Counted from the stretch's first letter, positions 1-11,671 are shown. The stretch: 64,000 bases of DNA from Nereocystis luetkeana (GCA_031213475.1 JARUPZ010000025.1:1426001-1490000), one strand, 5' to 3'. Program-made: numbers and translations. The notes: generated by a model not told the origin, from the letters alone.

Positions 1-1387
1 TGTCCCCCCGCCTTGCGCTCGAGTTGGGGGTGCATGGTGCATCGAACGACTTGGGAATGGAACCAACTACAGTAATGGCCGCTAAGGCATATCCTCGCTG
101 ATTTTGCTTTGCTGCTGCACCAGGGGGGATAGTTGTTGTGACTCCACAGCAGTAGGGGAGACGGCCCACGATATCATAGAGGTCTCAGGTTTGGGGGGGG
201 GGCAGTTGTGGAGGCGTTCTACCATGGAGATATCGTATTTAAGGAAAAGCAAATAATGAGCTAACACGACATCCTTACCGGGCGCCTGAGTATGCAATAT
301 GTACTCTGCATGGTTGGGCATAATGTGTACGTACACGAGTTAAACGATATGCACGAAGCCATGTTCATATTTTTGCCCCCGTCGCATTCCACCTTGTACC
401 TCCGGGGGAGCATAGGAGCCCCAAAAAAAGGGTGAACCTCTATCGCAGAAGGCCTCGAGGAGACCAACCGTGTCCAGTTAGTGATGTTGTTCCCGCACCG
501 TCCAGTAGACCAGTGCGCAAACACAGATATTTGCATTGAGGCCACCGGTCGTTTTCTATTGTATCCAGCTACTTATCAGGTGTTGTGCTTTTTCCGTTCA
601 TGGCGTCCTGTGCTTTCTTCCGTGCGTTTATATACGGGAGACCATAGTTAATAGGACCTATGGTACACACAAAGACCTATGTATTTCCGAATTTTTACTC
701 ATAATGTGTGGTCATATTTAGTATAGTCCCCCGTAATAGTGGGTCTTTGTTGTTCCACTATTAATAGTTGCCGTCGGTCGTGCATACATTCGGCGCGCAG
801 TAGTTCGGGTTAATGGTGTACTGCGTCCTGTAGGTCCATATATACCCTGGTATGCGTCTATTTCATTCAACATATCGCTTTGTGTGCACCGTGTCGAGTC
901 CAACACGGCAATGGATCTCTGGGCTTTAGCAGATTCCAGTATAACCCTGCCGCCACCAGCATGGTTGCCGTCTTTATTATTTTGCGCCCAGTAGGCCCTC
1001 CTGTCCCTGCCGGGTCTACCGCCCCCCCCCCTACGAGGATACAAAACATTTCCCGGGCTGTGTTTCGCAGAAATGAATTCATGGGCGTTATCTAATCCCC
1101 ACTTGATGTTTTCACTCCAATTTTGTACCGTACCCCCGTTCACGTTTCTAACATCATTCACTCACGTAACCTCCATGGGTTCCTCTTACGGCCCAGTGCA
1201 TGTCTCACTCTCCTGTGTGTGTTTTCCCCCCTGGGCAATTTTCTTACCCCCATGTGATGTTTTTACACACACGCCCCCCCCCCCCCCCCCTGATTTTCTC
1301 ACCAACAGTTCCTTTTCGTGTCCCTGATGTTTTTAATGTATTTCGTGCCCCCATCCTTCTTACCCCCATGGAACTGTCCTACACCAG
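1..1387. other. Unassigned DNA, partly intronic
   Basis: No gene is recognised here. The part next to the sulfotransferase exon (about 1090-1387) is pyrimidine-rich, with repeated 'tgatgttttc/tgatgttttt' phrases and a C-run near 1270-1290, as expected of an intron ending at the AG before 1388. A short stretch at about 390-455 resembles, in reverse, the 215-bp repeat seen at 34.2 and 60.4 kb. Upstream exons of the sulfotransferase must lie outside the window or were missed. Confidence 0.4.
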
Positions 1388-1594
1388 GTGGTGGCGGGAT
1401 CGGGCATCTCCGTGATGAGGAGACATGCGGAAGCCCAGGGCCCCAGTTACTTGAACCATATACGAAAGGGAGGTAAGGGCGGTTGGCGCGACGTCTTCAC
1501 CGTCAGGCAGTCGGAACAGTTCGATGCGCTTTACCGACAGCAGATGGAAGGGTCGGGCCTCGAGATGGACTTCGGCGAGGGCCTGAAAATGTGA
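1388..1594 (+). CDS. Sulfotransferase, C-terminal exon (partial gene)
   Basis: This is the last exon of a cytosolic-type sulfotransferase, an enzyme family that moves sulfate from PAPS to hydroxyl or amino groups. The reading frame ends NHIRKGGKGGWRDVFTVRQS followed by EQFDALYRQQMEGSGLEMDF and a TGA at 1592-1594. The RKG-x2-G-x-W-x2-x-FT pattern is the conserved PAPS 3'-phosphate-binding loop of the family (RKGxxGDWKxxFT), here with GGW instead of GDW. The usual short acidic tail with a 'FD..Y...M' helix follows it. A plausible acceptor AG lies at 1386-1387 after a pyrimidine-rich stretch, so the exon is taken to start near 1388, but the exact start is uncertain. The upstream exons with the catalytic His and the PKSGTTW loop are not seen. 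The substrate cannot be inferred. Confidence 0.75.
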   Translation: MVAGSGISVMRRHAEAQGPSYLNHIRKGGKGGWRDVFTVRQSEQFDALYRQQMEGSGLEMDFGEGLKM

Positions 1595-2155
1595 ACGCCT
1601 TATCCTTGGCGTATTATGAGAGGAAATGGAACGAGAGAGATAAAGAGAGAGAAAATATGTTGGCTGCCCTCTCGTAAGGATGAATGACCGAGTATTTTCT
1701 CTTGGTGGTAGTGATGGTGATGCCCTAGTTTAAGAGGACCCCCTGAACAAGCAGGGTTTATCACGATGAGCGGGAGAAATTTACCCGCGGGGGGGATACA
1801 TCGGGAGCGAGCAGGAGGAAGATGCGCGGACACTCCCGTTCGTCTGAACTTTCCGCTCCCGTCGCTGCAATTGTCGCTGCAATGTAACCGTCTATCGAAG
1901 TTTCAGAGCGGCGCAACTGCTATCCGATAAACCACAACTTCACAATCGATTGGTGTGTGGAACCGTTGCCTACCGGGCTACTCGACCAAGAATATACCAT
2001 ACGATGTATGCGATATAACTTGCCATGAGCGCTGGCGTAGGGCGCCGACCAATTCGTAGGATATTTAGGATACTAAACTATAACGATGCGCACCTTGAAT
2101 ACACGATAAATCATGTAACATACCGGTATACGACACTACTTGCCATGACGGCTGG
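1595..2155. other. Intergenic DNA, nothing recognised
   Basis: No coding exon, repeat with a second copy, or RNA gene was recognised. 1990-2160 contains two similar phrases (gccatgagcgctggcgtag and gccatgacggctggcgtag), which suggests an old local duplication of about 120 bp. Confidence 0.3.
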
Positions 2156-2159
2156 CGTA

Positions 2160-2525
2160 GAGAATCGACAGCAACGTTAGGGCCGTGTCATTAAGGCATG
2201 CTGCAGGTGGTGTTGTCAACAGGCGTACCCTCCTACTGATGAGGGGGCGGAGAACCAGAAGCAAAATGCTGCATATATCGCGCAGCAGTAGGAGTGGGGG
2301 CACCTGCCATGACGGTTTTTGTTTCTCGAGTTTTACCTAACGAAACCGAGCTCTACGAGTGCTCGTAGGCAGACTGAGCCTGCGCACAGCAACGTTCGGG
2401 CTGTGTTCATAAGACCTTCTGCATGTAGTATTGTCAGGCCCATCCTCTTACTACTGATAAGGGGACGTAGACGCAGGAGAAGCTCTGCTGGAAATGCCGT
2501 ACAGCAGTAGTAATGGTGGCACCTG
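2160..2525 (-). repeat. Two fragments of the 'U' repeat
   Basis: Two adjacent, diverged copies of one segment (about 2160-2310 and 2365-2525) share the phrases cagcaacgttcgggc, attgtcaggccc and gtggcacctgcc. The same segment occurs in reverse orientation inside the large duplicated unit at about 21.13-21.28 kb and 28.92-29.06 kb. It is therefore a dispersed repeat fragment rather than unique DNA. No protein is supported. Confidence 0.6.
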
Positions 2526-2529
2526 CCCC

Positions 2530-3703
2530 GAGAACTCTGTTGTACATCAGCGCAACGCTGCCGTTTTCCCCTCGCAACAATTGTTGACCTACGCCATTCG
2601 GGGAACGGTAATCGGCGGCGTTTGACACATCGTCTCGCGCCAGCAGCCTCTCTCCGACCCTTGCTCCCTGCGGCGGGCCCCCGAGAGGAAGTTGGTGTCC
2701 GTGCGTCCGTTACCCTTTCTTCGCGGACTTCCATGCTTGCAAGTCTTTCTTTTGGAGCAGGAAATGACGTGCACGGCGTCAAGAACTACTTTATTGCTGC
2801 TTTATGCTGTCTGTTCTATGAGTACTTCGATTCAGTGTGGATCAGGAAGCGACCCTGCCGTAAAATGCCACAGAAAACATTGCAAACCCCATGAGGTCAA
2901 AACCCTGTAGCGAGGACCGACCTCGCACGACCGTTTGCGGGCGGCGAGCAACGACTTCCATAGCGCCGGTATCCAATCGCGCTGAGCGAGCCATATTTCT
3001 TCAAGAGGATCTCACGTTTTTTACAAATATATGCGCTGTAGCCAACCGGCAGAAAAAGCCGCTGCTCGTACCGACTCTGGCACAAGCTATTGCCTGCAAG
3101 CGATTGCCCTGCGGGCGAGGCTGGGTCGTTTAGCCCAAGGCGCAGGGCTCCGTCGAACAAGACCGTTGGCCCAGACTGCTTGCATATGTTTCCGCTATCG
3201 ATTCGCGCGGTATACACGTCAACGTCGAGGGCGGATTGGGATAAGATTTTGCGAGGAGTGTTGCTCTCGAGAGGGGGCGGACAGACAAGTTTAGAATTTC
3301 CGCTATAGAACCCCTATGTTAACGTAGGGAATGAAAAGCTAAAATATACTTATAGTTTCGTAGACTTCACGAGTGTACACGAAATGCAATGTGCAGTCAC
3401 GTGCAACGCAACATTAAACTTTCTGCATGCAAGGTTGGGGGCGTGGCAGCTGTTGTAGTGGGTGACATGCGCAACGTCAAAAACACTGATCCCTGGTGCC
3501 CAGGTTGAGACGTGTCGCGACCCAACGTGACGATGAAGTTCGGCCGAAGCGGAGGACATCCCGGTGTTCCTTTTGGAGGGTTGGCAGCTGTCGTAGCCCA
3601 CAGCTCTGCACTTCACTCAAAATTGGACTTGAAAAATATTCGTTGCCATCGTGTAACAAAAAAAACATGGCGGTTGTGCGGTGATGATGCATAACTCGAA
3701 ACC
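2530..3703. other. Unassigned DNA
   Basis: Several short open frames of 60-150 codons overlap on both strands, but none shows a recognisable motif or a convincing splice structure. No repeat family with a second copy in the window was seen. The sequence ends at the left target-site copy (AGACC, 3704-3708) of the copia element. Confidence 0.3.
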
Positions 3704-3708
3704 AGACC

Positions 3709-3966
3709 TGTTGATTGATATCTAAAGGTATAGACGCAGCTGGCACGGGAACGCGTGGTTGACTCCAGACAATGACACGGAACTTCTCTTATATATATTA
3801 TTACGTATCAGTGCTGTCGAGTGACTCAGGTGGCGGCGCATCCACACGATTATCCATCACATTGCAGGCACAATTAGTCTCCCGCTCTTATAATCCCACA
3901 TCAATATATGGAACTCCCTGATACTAAATGAAACATCTACGTCGTGTCTATTGAGCACAGTCAATA
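3709..3966 (-). repeat. 3' LTR of copia copy 1
   Basis: This is the 258-bp LTR at the 3' end of the element in - strand sense. Its outer edge touches the AGACC target duplication at 3704-3708. It contains an AT-rich core (ttatatatattatta) and pairs with 10154-10411. Confidence 0.95.
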
Positions 3967-4759
3967 TCCCCCCTGCTCACTATACACGGACCATACTTCA
4001 ATATCCCCCCAGGTCGGCAACATGACAATGTAAGACTTCGCTGGGTCGATATATCTCTTCTTTATGACCAACTCAAATAAACTTCAGAAACTCAAATACC
4101 CAACATGTGACTCAAAAATCAAATTCTCGAATCAACACTCAAATCGTCAGTATTCAAATGCTCAAATCCATAGCCTCTCTCCCTTGCAAAAATATAAAAA
4201 TACCGAAATCCAATGCCAGGTAAAACGGCATTCTTCTCGGATTCAGCCAGGTAAAACGGCATTTTCCGCGGAATTGATTCAAATATATCACAGTGTCTCT
4301 TCAGTTCTACCGACCTCTCTCAATTTCCGAATACTATCCAGACCTTCCCTCGTCGGAAAACATTTTCATGTGGACCGCACACGCCCCCAGGCGCTTCCTA
4401 GTCTCACTTCAGCCTTGTCAAAAACCTAAATCACAAGTATCATCAGAAAAATACCACAGGAGTGGTCATGCCAATCAAAATAAATCAAGTCAAGAAACTT
4501 AATGCCAGAGATCGCGAGGAACCCCGTTCCCCCGGACAAGAGTCTCCCCTTATCCCCTACTCCCGCCATAGATACATAGATCGCGACGGTAATGCGAGAT
4601 AGCACATAGGTTTCCCCACTAGAAATTTATTTGACGTTGTGACCACTCGGAAAACACCAAAAAAACTTTTAAAATCCGTTACCAGAAACAAAACGATTTT
4701 ATAGTTCAAACACATTCTTCACTCAAAAAAGTAAAATAAAACATCTCGGAAACAAGGCG
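3967..4759 (-). other. 3' untranslated region and polypurine tract of copia copy 1
   Basis: AT-rich non-coding sequence lies between the end of pol and the 3' LTR. The polypurine tract sits directly against the LTR, and a second partial copy of the motif (atatcccccc on the + strand) lies at 4002-4011. Many short 'ctcaaa' phrases give the region low complexity. Confidence 0.6.
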
Positions 4760-7700
4760 TCAAAGGTTCATCAGAAAATCCCGGTGGTATCGAAAAACCA
4801 TGTTGTTGAGCGGCTTTGTTAAGAAGTCTGCGCGCTGCTCCTCCGACTCTACATGGGTAATAACAAACTCCCCCTTGGAAATAAGCTCTCGCAAAAAGTG
4901 GTGTCGAAGGTCGATGTGCTTAGAATTCGACGTGCACACTGGGTTTTGTGCCAGGTGCCTTGCCTTCTCGTTATCCTCGAAAACCGTAATGCATCGCTCC
5001 CCGAACCCCGGAAAAATGAAACTCCAAACGTAGCGTGTGAACATCTCCTCCTTGATAGTGTCTGCTAGTGCTACATATTCGGCCTCAGTGGTCGAGAGCG
5101 TAACGCATTTCTGCGTCCTAGAAAACCAGCACACACACGCCCCAGCACACATGATAGCCCCACCTGAAACTGACCTCCTGTCAGTGGCTTTGTTGGCGTA
5201 GTCCGCATCCGCAAACGCTACCAGTTCAAGCCCGCTACCCTTCTGAAACGTAATGCCGAAATCACTCGTAGAAAAAACATACTCTAAAATACCGACCGCT
5301 GTCTCCCAGTGTACTTCCCTCGGCCTATTCGTGTACCTCGCTACCGCCGTCACCGCGTTCGCAATATCCGGTCGTGTTGGTTCGCAAGCCACATCAAGCA
5401 CCCCACCAACTCGCGGAAAGGCCAATCACCCACGGGTTCATTCTCGTCGAACTCTTCGAGCTTCACACCAGTCGAAAGCGGATTATTCCTCCCAGAACTA
5501 ACACCAATCCTCGCCGCGGTCCTTTCAGCGAACGCCTGCTGCGAAATCGTCAAAGTACCAGCATCCCAATCCCTCGAAAAACAACAACCAGCATACCACC
5601 GCAACTCGCCCAGATTGTTGATCGGAACAAGGCTGTTCAGGTCTTCACAGAACTGATCGCACCTAGCCTTGCGCCCTACAGCAAAAATATCATCCACATG
5701 AACCACTGTTACTATGGAGACAGAGCCCGACTCGACCAACCTCATGACACACGCGTCAGCGGGGCTCTGCTCAAAGCCTAGACTCTTCATGTGAGTGAGA
5801 AGGTGGTTGTGCCACGACCTCGACGCTTGCTTCAAGCCATAGAGACTGCGGTTCAACCTGACTACCTTACCGGACATTTCGCCGCAGCCAGGGGGCAGTC
5901 GCATGAAAACATCCTCATCCAAACTCGACTGCACGAACGCTTGCTCAGCATCAAAATGACACTAATCCAGACCCAACTCGCACGCAACGGCACCCAGCAA
6001 ACGGAAACAAGACGCTGCAGGGGTCGGAGCAAAAGTCTCAAAGAAATCAATACCCTCACGCTGCTTGAAACCTCGTGCCACCAGCCTTGCTTTCGCCCGC
6101 ATCACATCACCATGCTCGTTGGACTTCCAGGCGAACACCCACTTTGCCGAGATGATGTTGAGCCCCTTTGGTTGCTACGTCGCTCCAAACGTCCCCGCGT
6201 CCGCCAGTCCATGATATTCCTTGTCCATCGCCTGCCTCCAGATCGTCGAATACTCGTCCACACACGCTTCAGCATACGAGTTCGGCGTCGAAAGCTCGCT
6301 TGCCGGGCGCGTGGGAAGGGGAGGATTCTCGCGCGGTGGGGCTTGGTGGAAAAGGTCATGGCCTATACCTTCCCGTGCAGCCATCAGCGATAGCAGCCCA
6401 TGCCCCATAGCCTCGCGGTTCCGCGCGGTCTCCCCTCTTGTCCGCCCCCTCAGTACGTCCCCTTCCTCCGGGTGTCGTCCAGCTTCCCCCACTGTCCGAC
6501 CACCCTGCACACCGCCACCACCTTCCTGGTGCCGTGCAGTCTCCCCCCTGGTCCGCCCCCTCAGTACGTCGCCATCCTCCGGGTCCGGGATATAAGAACC
6601 CAGTTCCCGAGCAGCACGCTGCGAAAGCTGTGGCTGCGATGACTGCTGCGGCGGTGACGGCGATGATCTCGGCGGCGGTGGCGACGGCGGTGGCGGTGAC
6701 GGTGGCAGTGGCGGCGGCGGTGACGATGACGGCGGCAGCGACGGCGGCGGTGACGGCGGGGGCTGTGGCGACGGCGACGGCGGCGGCGGCGGCGGTAGCG
6801 GCGGTGGTGACGGCGGTAGCGGCGGCAGCAGTGGGGATGGGGACGGTAATTTGGGCCATACGTCAGGGCCTCTCAGAGGCTCCGGCGTACCCGGGGGCGG
6901 TGGTGACGGCAACGGCGGCGGCGGGGAGCTCTCCTCCTCCGAAGGCAGTAACCCCACGAACGGCTTCCTCGGGTGCTCCCAAGTGACGTCGCGGGAGAAC
7001 GACCTCCGGCCAGATGCCAGCAGAATCTTGCTGCAGTCAGCTGCGTGGTGGTTGCCGTCGTTGAGGTAGAAACAAGCCTCCGCCTTCGGCTCGGTCTTCA
7101 AGCTCCTCCTGACGTGGTGGAAACCTGGCTTCAAAAATGGGAGCAGCCGCGCAAACGGTGCTCTCCCGTAAAATTTGCGGTACGGCGAGTGCATTTCCGG
7201 CTTGTCCCTCACCCTTGCCGTCATGTTGATGACGTCGCTCGCGTACACGCAGGATTCACCCCAAAGGGGCTGCGTCGCCGGCATCCTTGCATCGCCGAAC
7301 AGGCGGGGGGCCTCCAGGCGGGACGCCATTGCAAGCTCCAGCGTCATCGCAATTCGCCGCTCGACCACGCCGTCATGCTTCGGAGAATCGACGGGCGTGT
7401 GCTCGCGGCGGATACCGTGGTGGTTGAGCAGCTCCACGAACTCCGCCTTGGTGAACTCGGTGCCGTTGTCCGAGCGAAGGCACTCCACGATGGACGGAAC
7501 ACCCTTGGCGTTGATGTCGGCCAGAAAACCAGCGAAGACCTTCGGGACGTCGGACTTCCGCTTCAAGAAATACGGCCATCCCAGTCGCGAGTAGTCGACG
7601 ACGATCATCATCATGTACTGCGCACCGCCAGCAGACGTCGACTGCTGTCCCGACAGATCCACGAACAGACGTTCCAGAGGCCTGGTGGAGCGGCACTCGG

Positions 7701-8890
7701 TCGTCCACGGTACCGCCATCCTCCTCCCCTTCGCCTCAGAACATCCAGCACACGAAACCAACTCTCCAAAAACCTTAATGCCCATCTGGCGTGCCGTCTC
7801 ACGGAGAGTGTTAGCATGGGAGTGGGCAAGGGAAACGTGAAGGTCGTTAATATCAATCCTCCGCATTTTTCCGGGAGCCAAAACAGCGGCAGCAATCGGG
7901 GTCTCTACAGTCCGCGTGGCGTCTACGTACGAACCTGCGTCCTTACGCATAAAGGACAATTGCCCATCCAACAAGTGAGCTCCCTGGGAATCTAAAGTCA
8001 CCGGGAATTTCAGCATTACTGCGTGAAGTGAAAACAGGTTGAACCGAACACCGGGCACGTAGGCTACGTCCAAAAGCCTAACCTGGACATCACACTGCGG
8101 GCTGTGCATTACCATCGGAATCTGTCCGAAGTACTCGACCTTCATTGACCTCATGTCACCGAATACCAAACTACTCTTACCGGGGGGAGGGGGGTAACAG
8201 CCTACCATACCAAAGGGGTTACCAGTTACGTGAAAGGTTGCTCCCGAATCCGCCACCCACTCTTCCCTCCCACTAGCCCAAACCAAATCGTCGCTAAAAA
8301 TACTCTTGCCTTGGTGCGCAAACTGCGCGGTGAGGAGGTGCGGGTCGAACGTAGGCGTAGGGTTGCCGTTGTTCGCTGGGCTAGGGGAAGGGAAAGTGCT
8401 CGAGGAGGGTTGTTGTGACGGGAAAGCTCCGGCTGAGGTATACCCACCACTGCCGTAGGGCGTCTCCTGCTGCCAGCCACCTCCGTAGTATATCTGTTGA
8501 GGGGGAGGGGCAGCAGTACTCGGGACTGCGACGTTCATCTGCGGGGCGGCTACCGGGCAAGCTGCAACGTAGTGGCCGTGTTTACCACACCGAAAACAGA
8601 CCCCCTTGCTCCTCGGTTGCGTGTTGTTCGGCGGGAAACCCCAGCCCGCCGGAGTCATTACGGGCGGCGGGGGCATAGGGGGCATTGCCCCTGGTGGTGG
8701 CTCGGTAGGTACCCAACCCATGGGCGGGACCGCCCCACCCGCACCGAAGGGGTCGGGACCGGAGTTATCCCAACGGTACCTGCAGGCCACGGCATCCCAA
8801 CGCCATTTGGGGCCGGTAATTCCCCCCGGCGAAGCTCCTCCCCGGTTGCCATCATGCCGACGGGGACGATGCTGCTGCTGCTGGTACTGC
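4760..8890 (-). pseudogene. pol: Copia copy 1 pol (protease, integrase, RT, RNase H), broken
   Basis: In - strand order, a CCHC zinc knuckle (CFRCGKHGHYVAAC, about 8560-8601) belongs to the gag end. It is followed by the protease active site DSGA (8239-8250), the integrase His/Cys and GAG-pre-integrase region (about 7800-7850), and integrase core residues in DLSGQQ, SDNGTEF (about 7460-7480) and the DGVVERR glutamate (about 7350-7374). A proline-rich linker (about 6420-6920) precedes the reverse transcriptase with KWVF, KARLVARGF, FAPTP, LYGLKQASR and the HVDDIF catalytic box (about 5685-5706). RNase H follows with DRRSVSGG, TEAEYVAL and the C-terminal SKHIDLRHHF motif. Two in-frame TAG codons, at 6175-6177 and 5962-5964, interrupt an otherwise continuous frame. 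A one-base deletion near 5385-5392 shifts the RT/RNase H junction. Integration and cDNA synthesis would be its role if intact. Confidence 0.93.
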
Positions 8891-10081
8891 TGTTGCTGGG
8901 GTGTTGCTGCTGCTGCTGCTGTTGATGGTACTGCTGCTGCTGCTGGGGTCGCTGCTGCTGCTGCCGCTGCTGCTGCGGTTGCTGCTGATACTGCTGCTGC
9001 TGTTGATACTGCTGCTGCTGCTGCTGCTGCTGATACTGCTGCTGCTGCTGCGGCTGCTGCCCACCCTTGTACCTCCCGCCTCTCCTGTCCCTCCTTTCCC
9101 TTCCTGGACTCGCACCTCCACCACTGGCAGGCTGCGCACCTCCGGCGTACAAAGCATGCTGTTTCCCACTCCCTGCACACCCAACGCCTTGGAAACCATC
9201 TCTATATCTGCCCGATCGTTTGCGTACGCATCGCGGATGATCTCATTGATCTCGGAACGGGGGATGGACGGGCGGGAAAGAACGGACTTGCTTTCTATCA
9301 TATATAGAGGCGAGAGGTTCGTCACGATATGTCGGTTAACCTCTTCCACACTCATCCCACAGCCAAGCATGGCCAGCTCATCTGCTGCCTTATCCACCCT
9401 CCCTAGGAACAGCACGGGGTTTTCGTCCTCGACCATTCTGATGGTTGTAAACTCTCTCTTCAGTCTATGGGTGGCCGCTATTGTCCTTGGCATGTAGTAA
9501 TCTTCTAATTCCTTCCATGCACCACTTGGCGACATTGCCTTCTGCATTCTGAACTCAGCCATTGCGTATCCAGTCATTGCTTCCATCATCAGTCCATAAA
9601 CTAATCGGGCATCCCTAATCTCCTGAGGAGAACGCCTCGATGCTAGCTCCTCTTCCGACACCCTCACGTCACCAACCATAACAGGGGTTGACGTGCTTAA
9701 CACATGAAGGCACCCTAGGGATGACAGGTACGCTTCGAACTTGCTACGCCACATACTAAAGTGGGCTTCTATGTTATCGAATTTGGGGGGTCTCGACTGG
9801 GACAAACTAGGGCGGTATAAAGAAGTGTTTGGTGACATGCCTGGACGGGCTCCCAGCCCAGGTGTCGTCACCGTCGATGCTGCTGGTTCCCTCGCAGCTG
9901 CTTCTCCTCTCGCCCCCCCACCGGCCCCCCCTTCCATTCCTTCTTGCGGCGCGTTCCTCTCGGCGCCCAGCTTCTGCTCTTCTATCATCTTCTCCAGGAT
10001 CTCGATTTTCTCTTTCATCCTCAGCATCTCTTCCATGGCCACTCTTGTTTCCTGACTAGACATGCCATCTGAACCAGACAT
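8852..10081 (-). pseudogene. gag: Copia copy 1 gag, frameshifted
   Basis: The likely ATG is at 10081-10079 (MSGSDGMSSQ), which begins a coiled-coil-prone stretch (MKEKIEILEKMIEEQK) followed by the copia Gag core (SRPPKFDN..F..WRSKFEAYL). About 30 codons further upstream are open but lack an ATG. Near 9155 the sensible frame jumps: the downstream phrase YAGGAQPASGGGASPGRER lies in a different frame. The following CAG/CTG tract (about 8870-9075) reads as poly-Q, poly-S or poly-A depending on frame, and the pol frame is reached only after this tract. Gag would form the virus-like particle. The indels probably postdate insertion, but a programmed shift cannot be excluded by eye. Confidence 0.85.
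8870..9075. repeat. CAG/CTG trinucleotide tract inside copia gag
   Basis: About 200 bp consists mainly of CTG on the + strand (CAG on the coding strand), broken by TAC (Tyr) codons. It encodes glutamine-rich spacer sequence just before the zinc knuckle in one frame. All three frames on the coding strand stay open across it, so slippage changes frame without creating a stop. Confidence 0.9.
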
Positions 10082-10135
10082 GTCGGAAGGTTCCCACCTT
10101 TCTAGGTTGGCCTCGGCTACGCTTGCCAATAGAAG

Positions 10136-10150
10136 ATCACCGGTTCACCA
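10136..10150 (-). promoter_or_regulatory. Candidate primer-binding site of copia copy 1
   Basis: Just inside the 5' LTR, the - strand reads CAC and then TGGTGAACCGG..., that is, TGG three bases after the LTR end. A tRNA 3' end (…CCA) could pair here. The donor tRNA was not identified, so the call rests on position and the leading TGG. Confidence 0.5.
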
Positions 10151-10153
10151 GTG

Positions 10154-10411
10154 TGTTGATTGATCTCTAAAGGTATAGACGCAGCTGGCACGGGAACGCG
10201 TGGTTGACTCCAGACAATAACACGGAACTTCTCTTATATATATTATTACGTATCAGTGCTGTCGAGTGACTCAGGTGGCAGCGCATCCACACGATTATCC
10301 ATCACATTGCAGGCACAATTAATATCCCGCTCTTATAATCCCACATCAATATATGGAACTCCCTGATACTAAATGAAACATCTACGTCGTGTCTATTGAG
10401 CACAGTCAATA
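10154..10411 (-). repeat. 5' LTR of copia copy 1
   Basis: This is the 258-bp LTR at the 5' end of the element in - strand sense and should carry its promoter. Its outer edge meets AGACC at 10412-10416, the second copy of the target duplication. About 5 mismatches separate it from the 3' LTR. Confidence 0.95.
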
Positions 10412-10416
10412 AGACC

Positions 10417-11210
10417 TCATGCATGAACCTTTATGACTACTGCACAAAAAAATGCTTGGTAGGGCATAGCCACTCTCGGCCGAGTGGCTCTGGGCGGCCG
10501 CAAAGCAAGGACGCTGAAGTAAGTGACGACATACCCCAGTACCCATCGACTAACGGCTATTTGCAGTGGTCTTCAAGGGCAGCCTACATTGGGGACCCGT
10601 TCTGTGGTAAAGGAAACAGATTTCCGCCATGGCGGTTTCTAAACGATGACACTATAGAACCGCAGTCCCGTTTAAGAGAGGAAATACTTGAAATTTGAGT
10701 GGTTTGACCCCTATAACACGGGACTGCCGTTCTGAAAGAGTTGAGCCGCACTCGTTGGAATGCCAGTCTTGTTCCGATAAACGACGTTTTTTGTAAACTG
10801 GGGCCATGGGATTAGTCATCCATCATCGCTATTTGATTGCTGCCAACGTCAGGTTTCGGGTGAGGAATGAAGTTTTTTTTATGGGGCGAGCCTTAGAAAA
10901 ACAATGCTGAACCACTACTACTGTAGCCTGCGTCATGCACCGCTGAAAAAATACAGCACGGTTGTTTAGCAAGAAATCAGGTCTTACCGGAATGCATGAG
11001 CACATTCGGCAGTACTCCGATAAATAAACAGATCAAATACACCACAAGTCATTCGCGAGTTTTTTCGGCCCTTTTTGGAGTGCACCCACGATTTCAGGGA
11101 CTAATACTAACAGTATATACGTAACTTCTTGCGTCATGGATTCGTTAATCCCGTTCGAAATATGTTAACCGCACTATGAGGCTCATTCTTATCGGAGAGC
11201 GTTTTTTCCA
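10417..11210. other. Intergenic DNA with two old repeat fragments
   Basis: No gene is recognised. 10655-10736 is a decayed copy of the palindromic piggyBac-like MITE (gaaccgcagtcccgtt ... cgggactgccgttctg). About 10740-10905 resembles the 215-bp repeat in reverse (phrases ttggaatgcca, ggggccatggga, ttcgggtgagg). The rest, including 10930-11210, holds nothing that could be named. Confidence 0.45.
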
Positions 11211-11233
11211 AATATTCAAAACTTTGGAAAATT

Positions 11234-11671
11234 TTGGAGATATGTATCAATATACGTAGGCGTTTTGGCACTTTTCGTGAAATTCTCCAGGAGCAAAAAT
11301 ATAAAGTTCGGTAACATTCCAACATTTATTTGGAAACAAAAAACAGGAAAATATGAAATATCGAAAAATTGCGCGAAAAAAATGTCGACAAATTGGGGAA
11401 AAAGCTCCCCGATAAAAAAACGACCCTCAAAATTTCCAAAGTTCGACGGTAATTGGAGATATGTATCAATAGACGTAGGCGTTATGTCATTCATCGTGAA
11501 ACTCTCCGGAAGCAAAGATATCACGTTCGTTACCATTCCAATATTTGGATAAAAACAACGTAAAAAATATGAAAGATTGAAAAATCGCGCGAACAAAATA
11601 AATGTCGAAAAATTGGGAAAAACCTCTAGGATAAGAATGACCCTGAGTAAACAAGAATTTAGGATACCTTC
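11234..11671 (-). repeat. 219-bp tandem repeat, open in one frame
   Basis: Two tandem units start with 'ggagatatgtatcaata' at about 11235 and 11454, 219 bp (73 codons) apart. Because the period is a multiple of three, one - strand frame stays open through both (11216-11827, 203 codons). The two copies show matched aromatic-rich peptides (FPNFSTFILFARFFNLSYF and FPQFVDIFFAQFFDISYF). No known domain is recognised. A related short phrase, gggaaaaagctccccgataa-like, recurs near 18.54-18.58 kb. Confidence 0.6.

Larger units (their letters stand above)
3709..10411 (-). mobile_element. Copia-type LTR retrotransposon, copy 1 (complete, inactive)
   Basis: A 6.7-kb Ty1/copia-superfamily element lies on the - strand. 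Two 258-bp LTRs (3709-3966 and 10154-10411) run TGTTGA...TCAATA on the + strand and are flanked by a perfect 5-bp target duplication AGACC (3704-3708 and 10412-10416). By eye the LTRs differ at about 5 positions (about 98% identical), so insertion was fairly recent. The order gag, protease, integrase, RT, RNase H identifies it as copia rather than gypsy. Gag-pol is broken by frameshifts and two in-frame TAG codons, so the copy is not autonomous as read. A GA-rich polypurine tract (GAGCAGGGGGGA, - strand) abuts the 3' LTR at 3967-3978. Confidence 0.95.

Noticed and set aside
5962..6177. TAG reassigned to an amino acid
   Set aside because: Other broken elements in the window contain TAA and TGA stops as well, the second TAG replaces a variable hydrophobic residue, and no host gene supports reassignment.
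6356..8925. Long + strand open frames opposite copia pol
   Set aside because: These are antisense shadows of the pol frame; the Ala/Thr/Val-rich one mirrors the proline-rich linker.
8852..9307. Host proteins rich in Gln, Ala, Leu or Ser on either strand
   Set aside because: They are frames of the same CAG/CTG tract inside copia gag.
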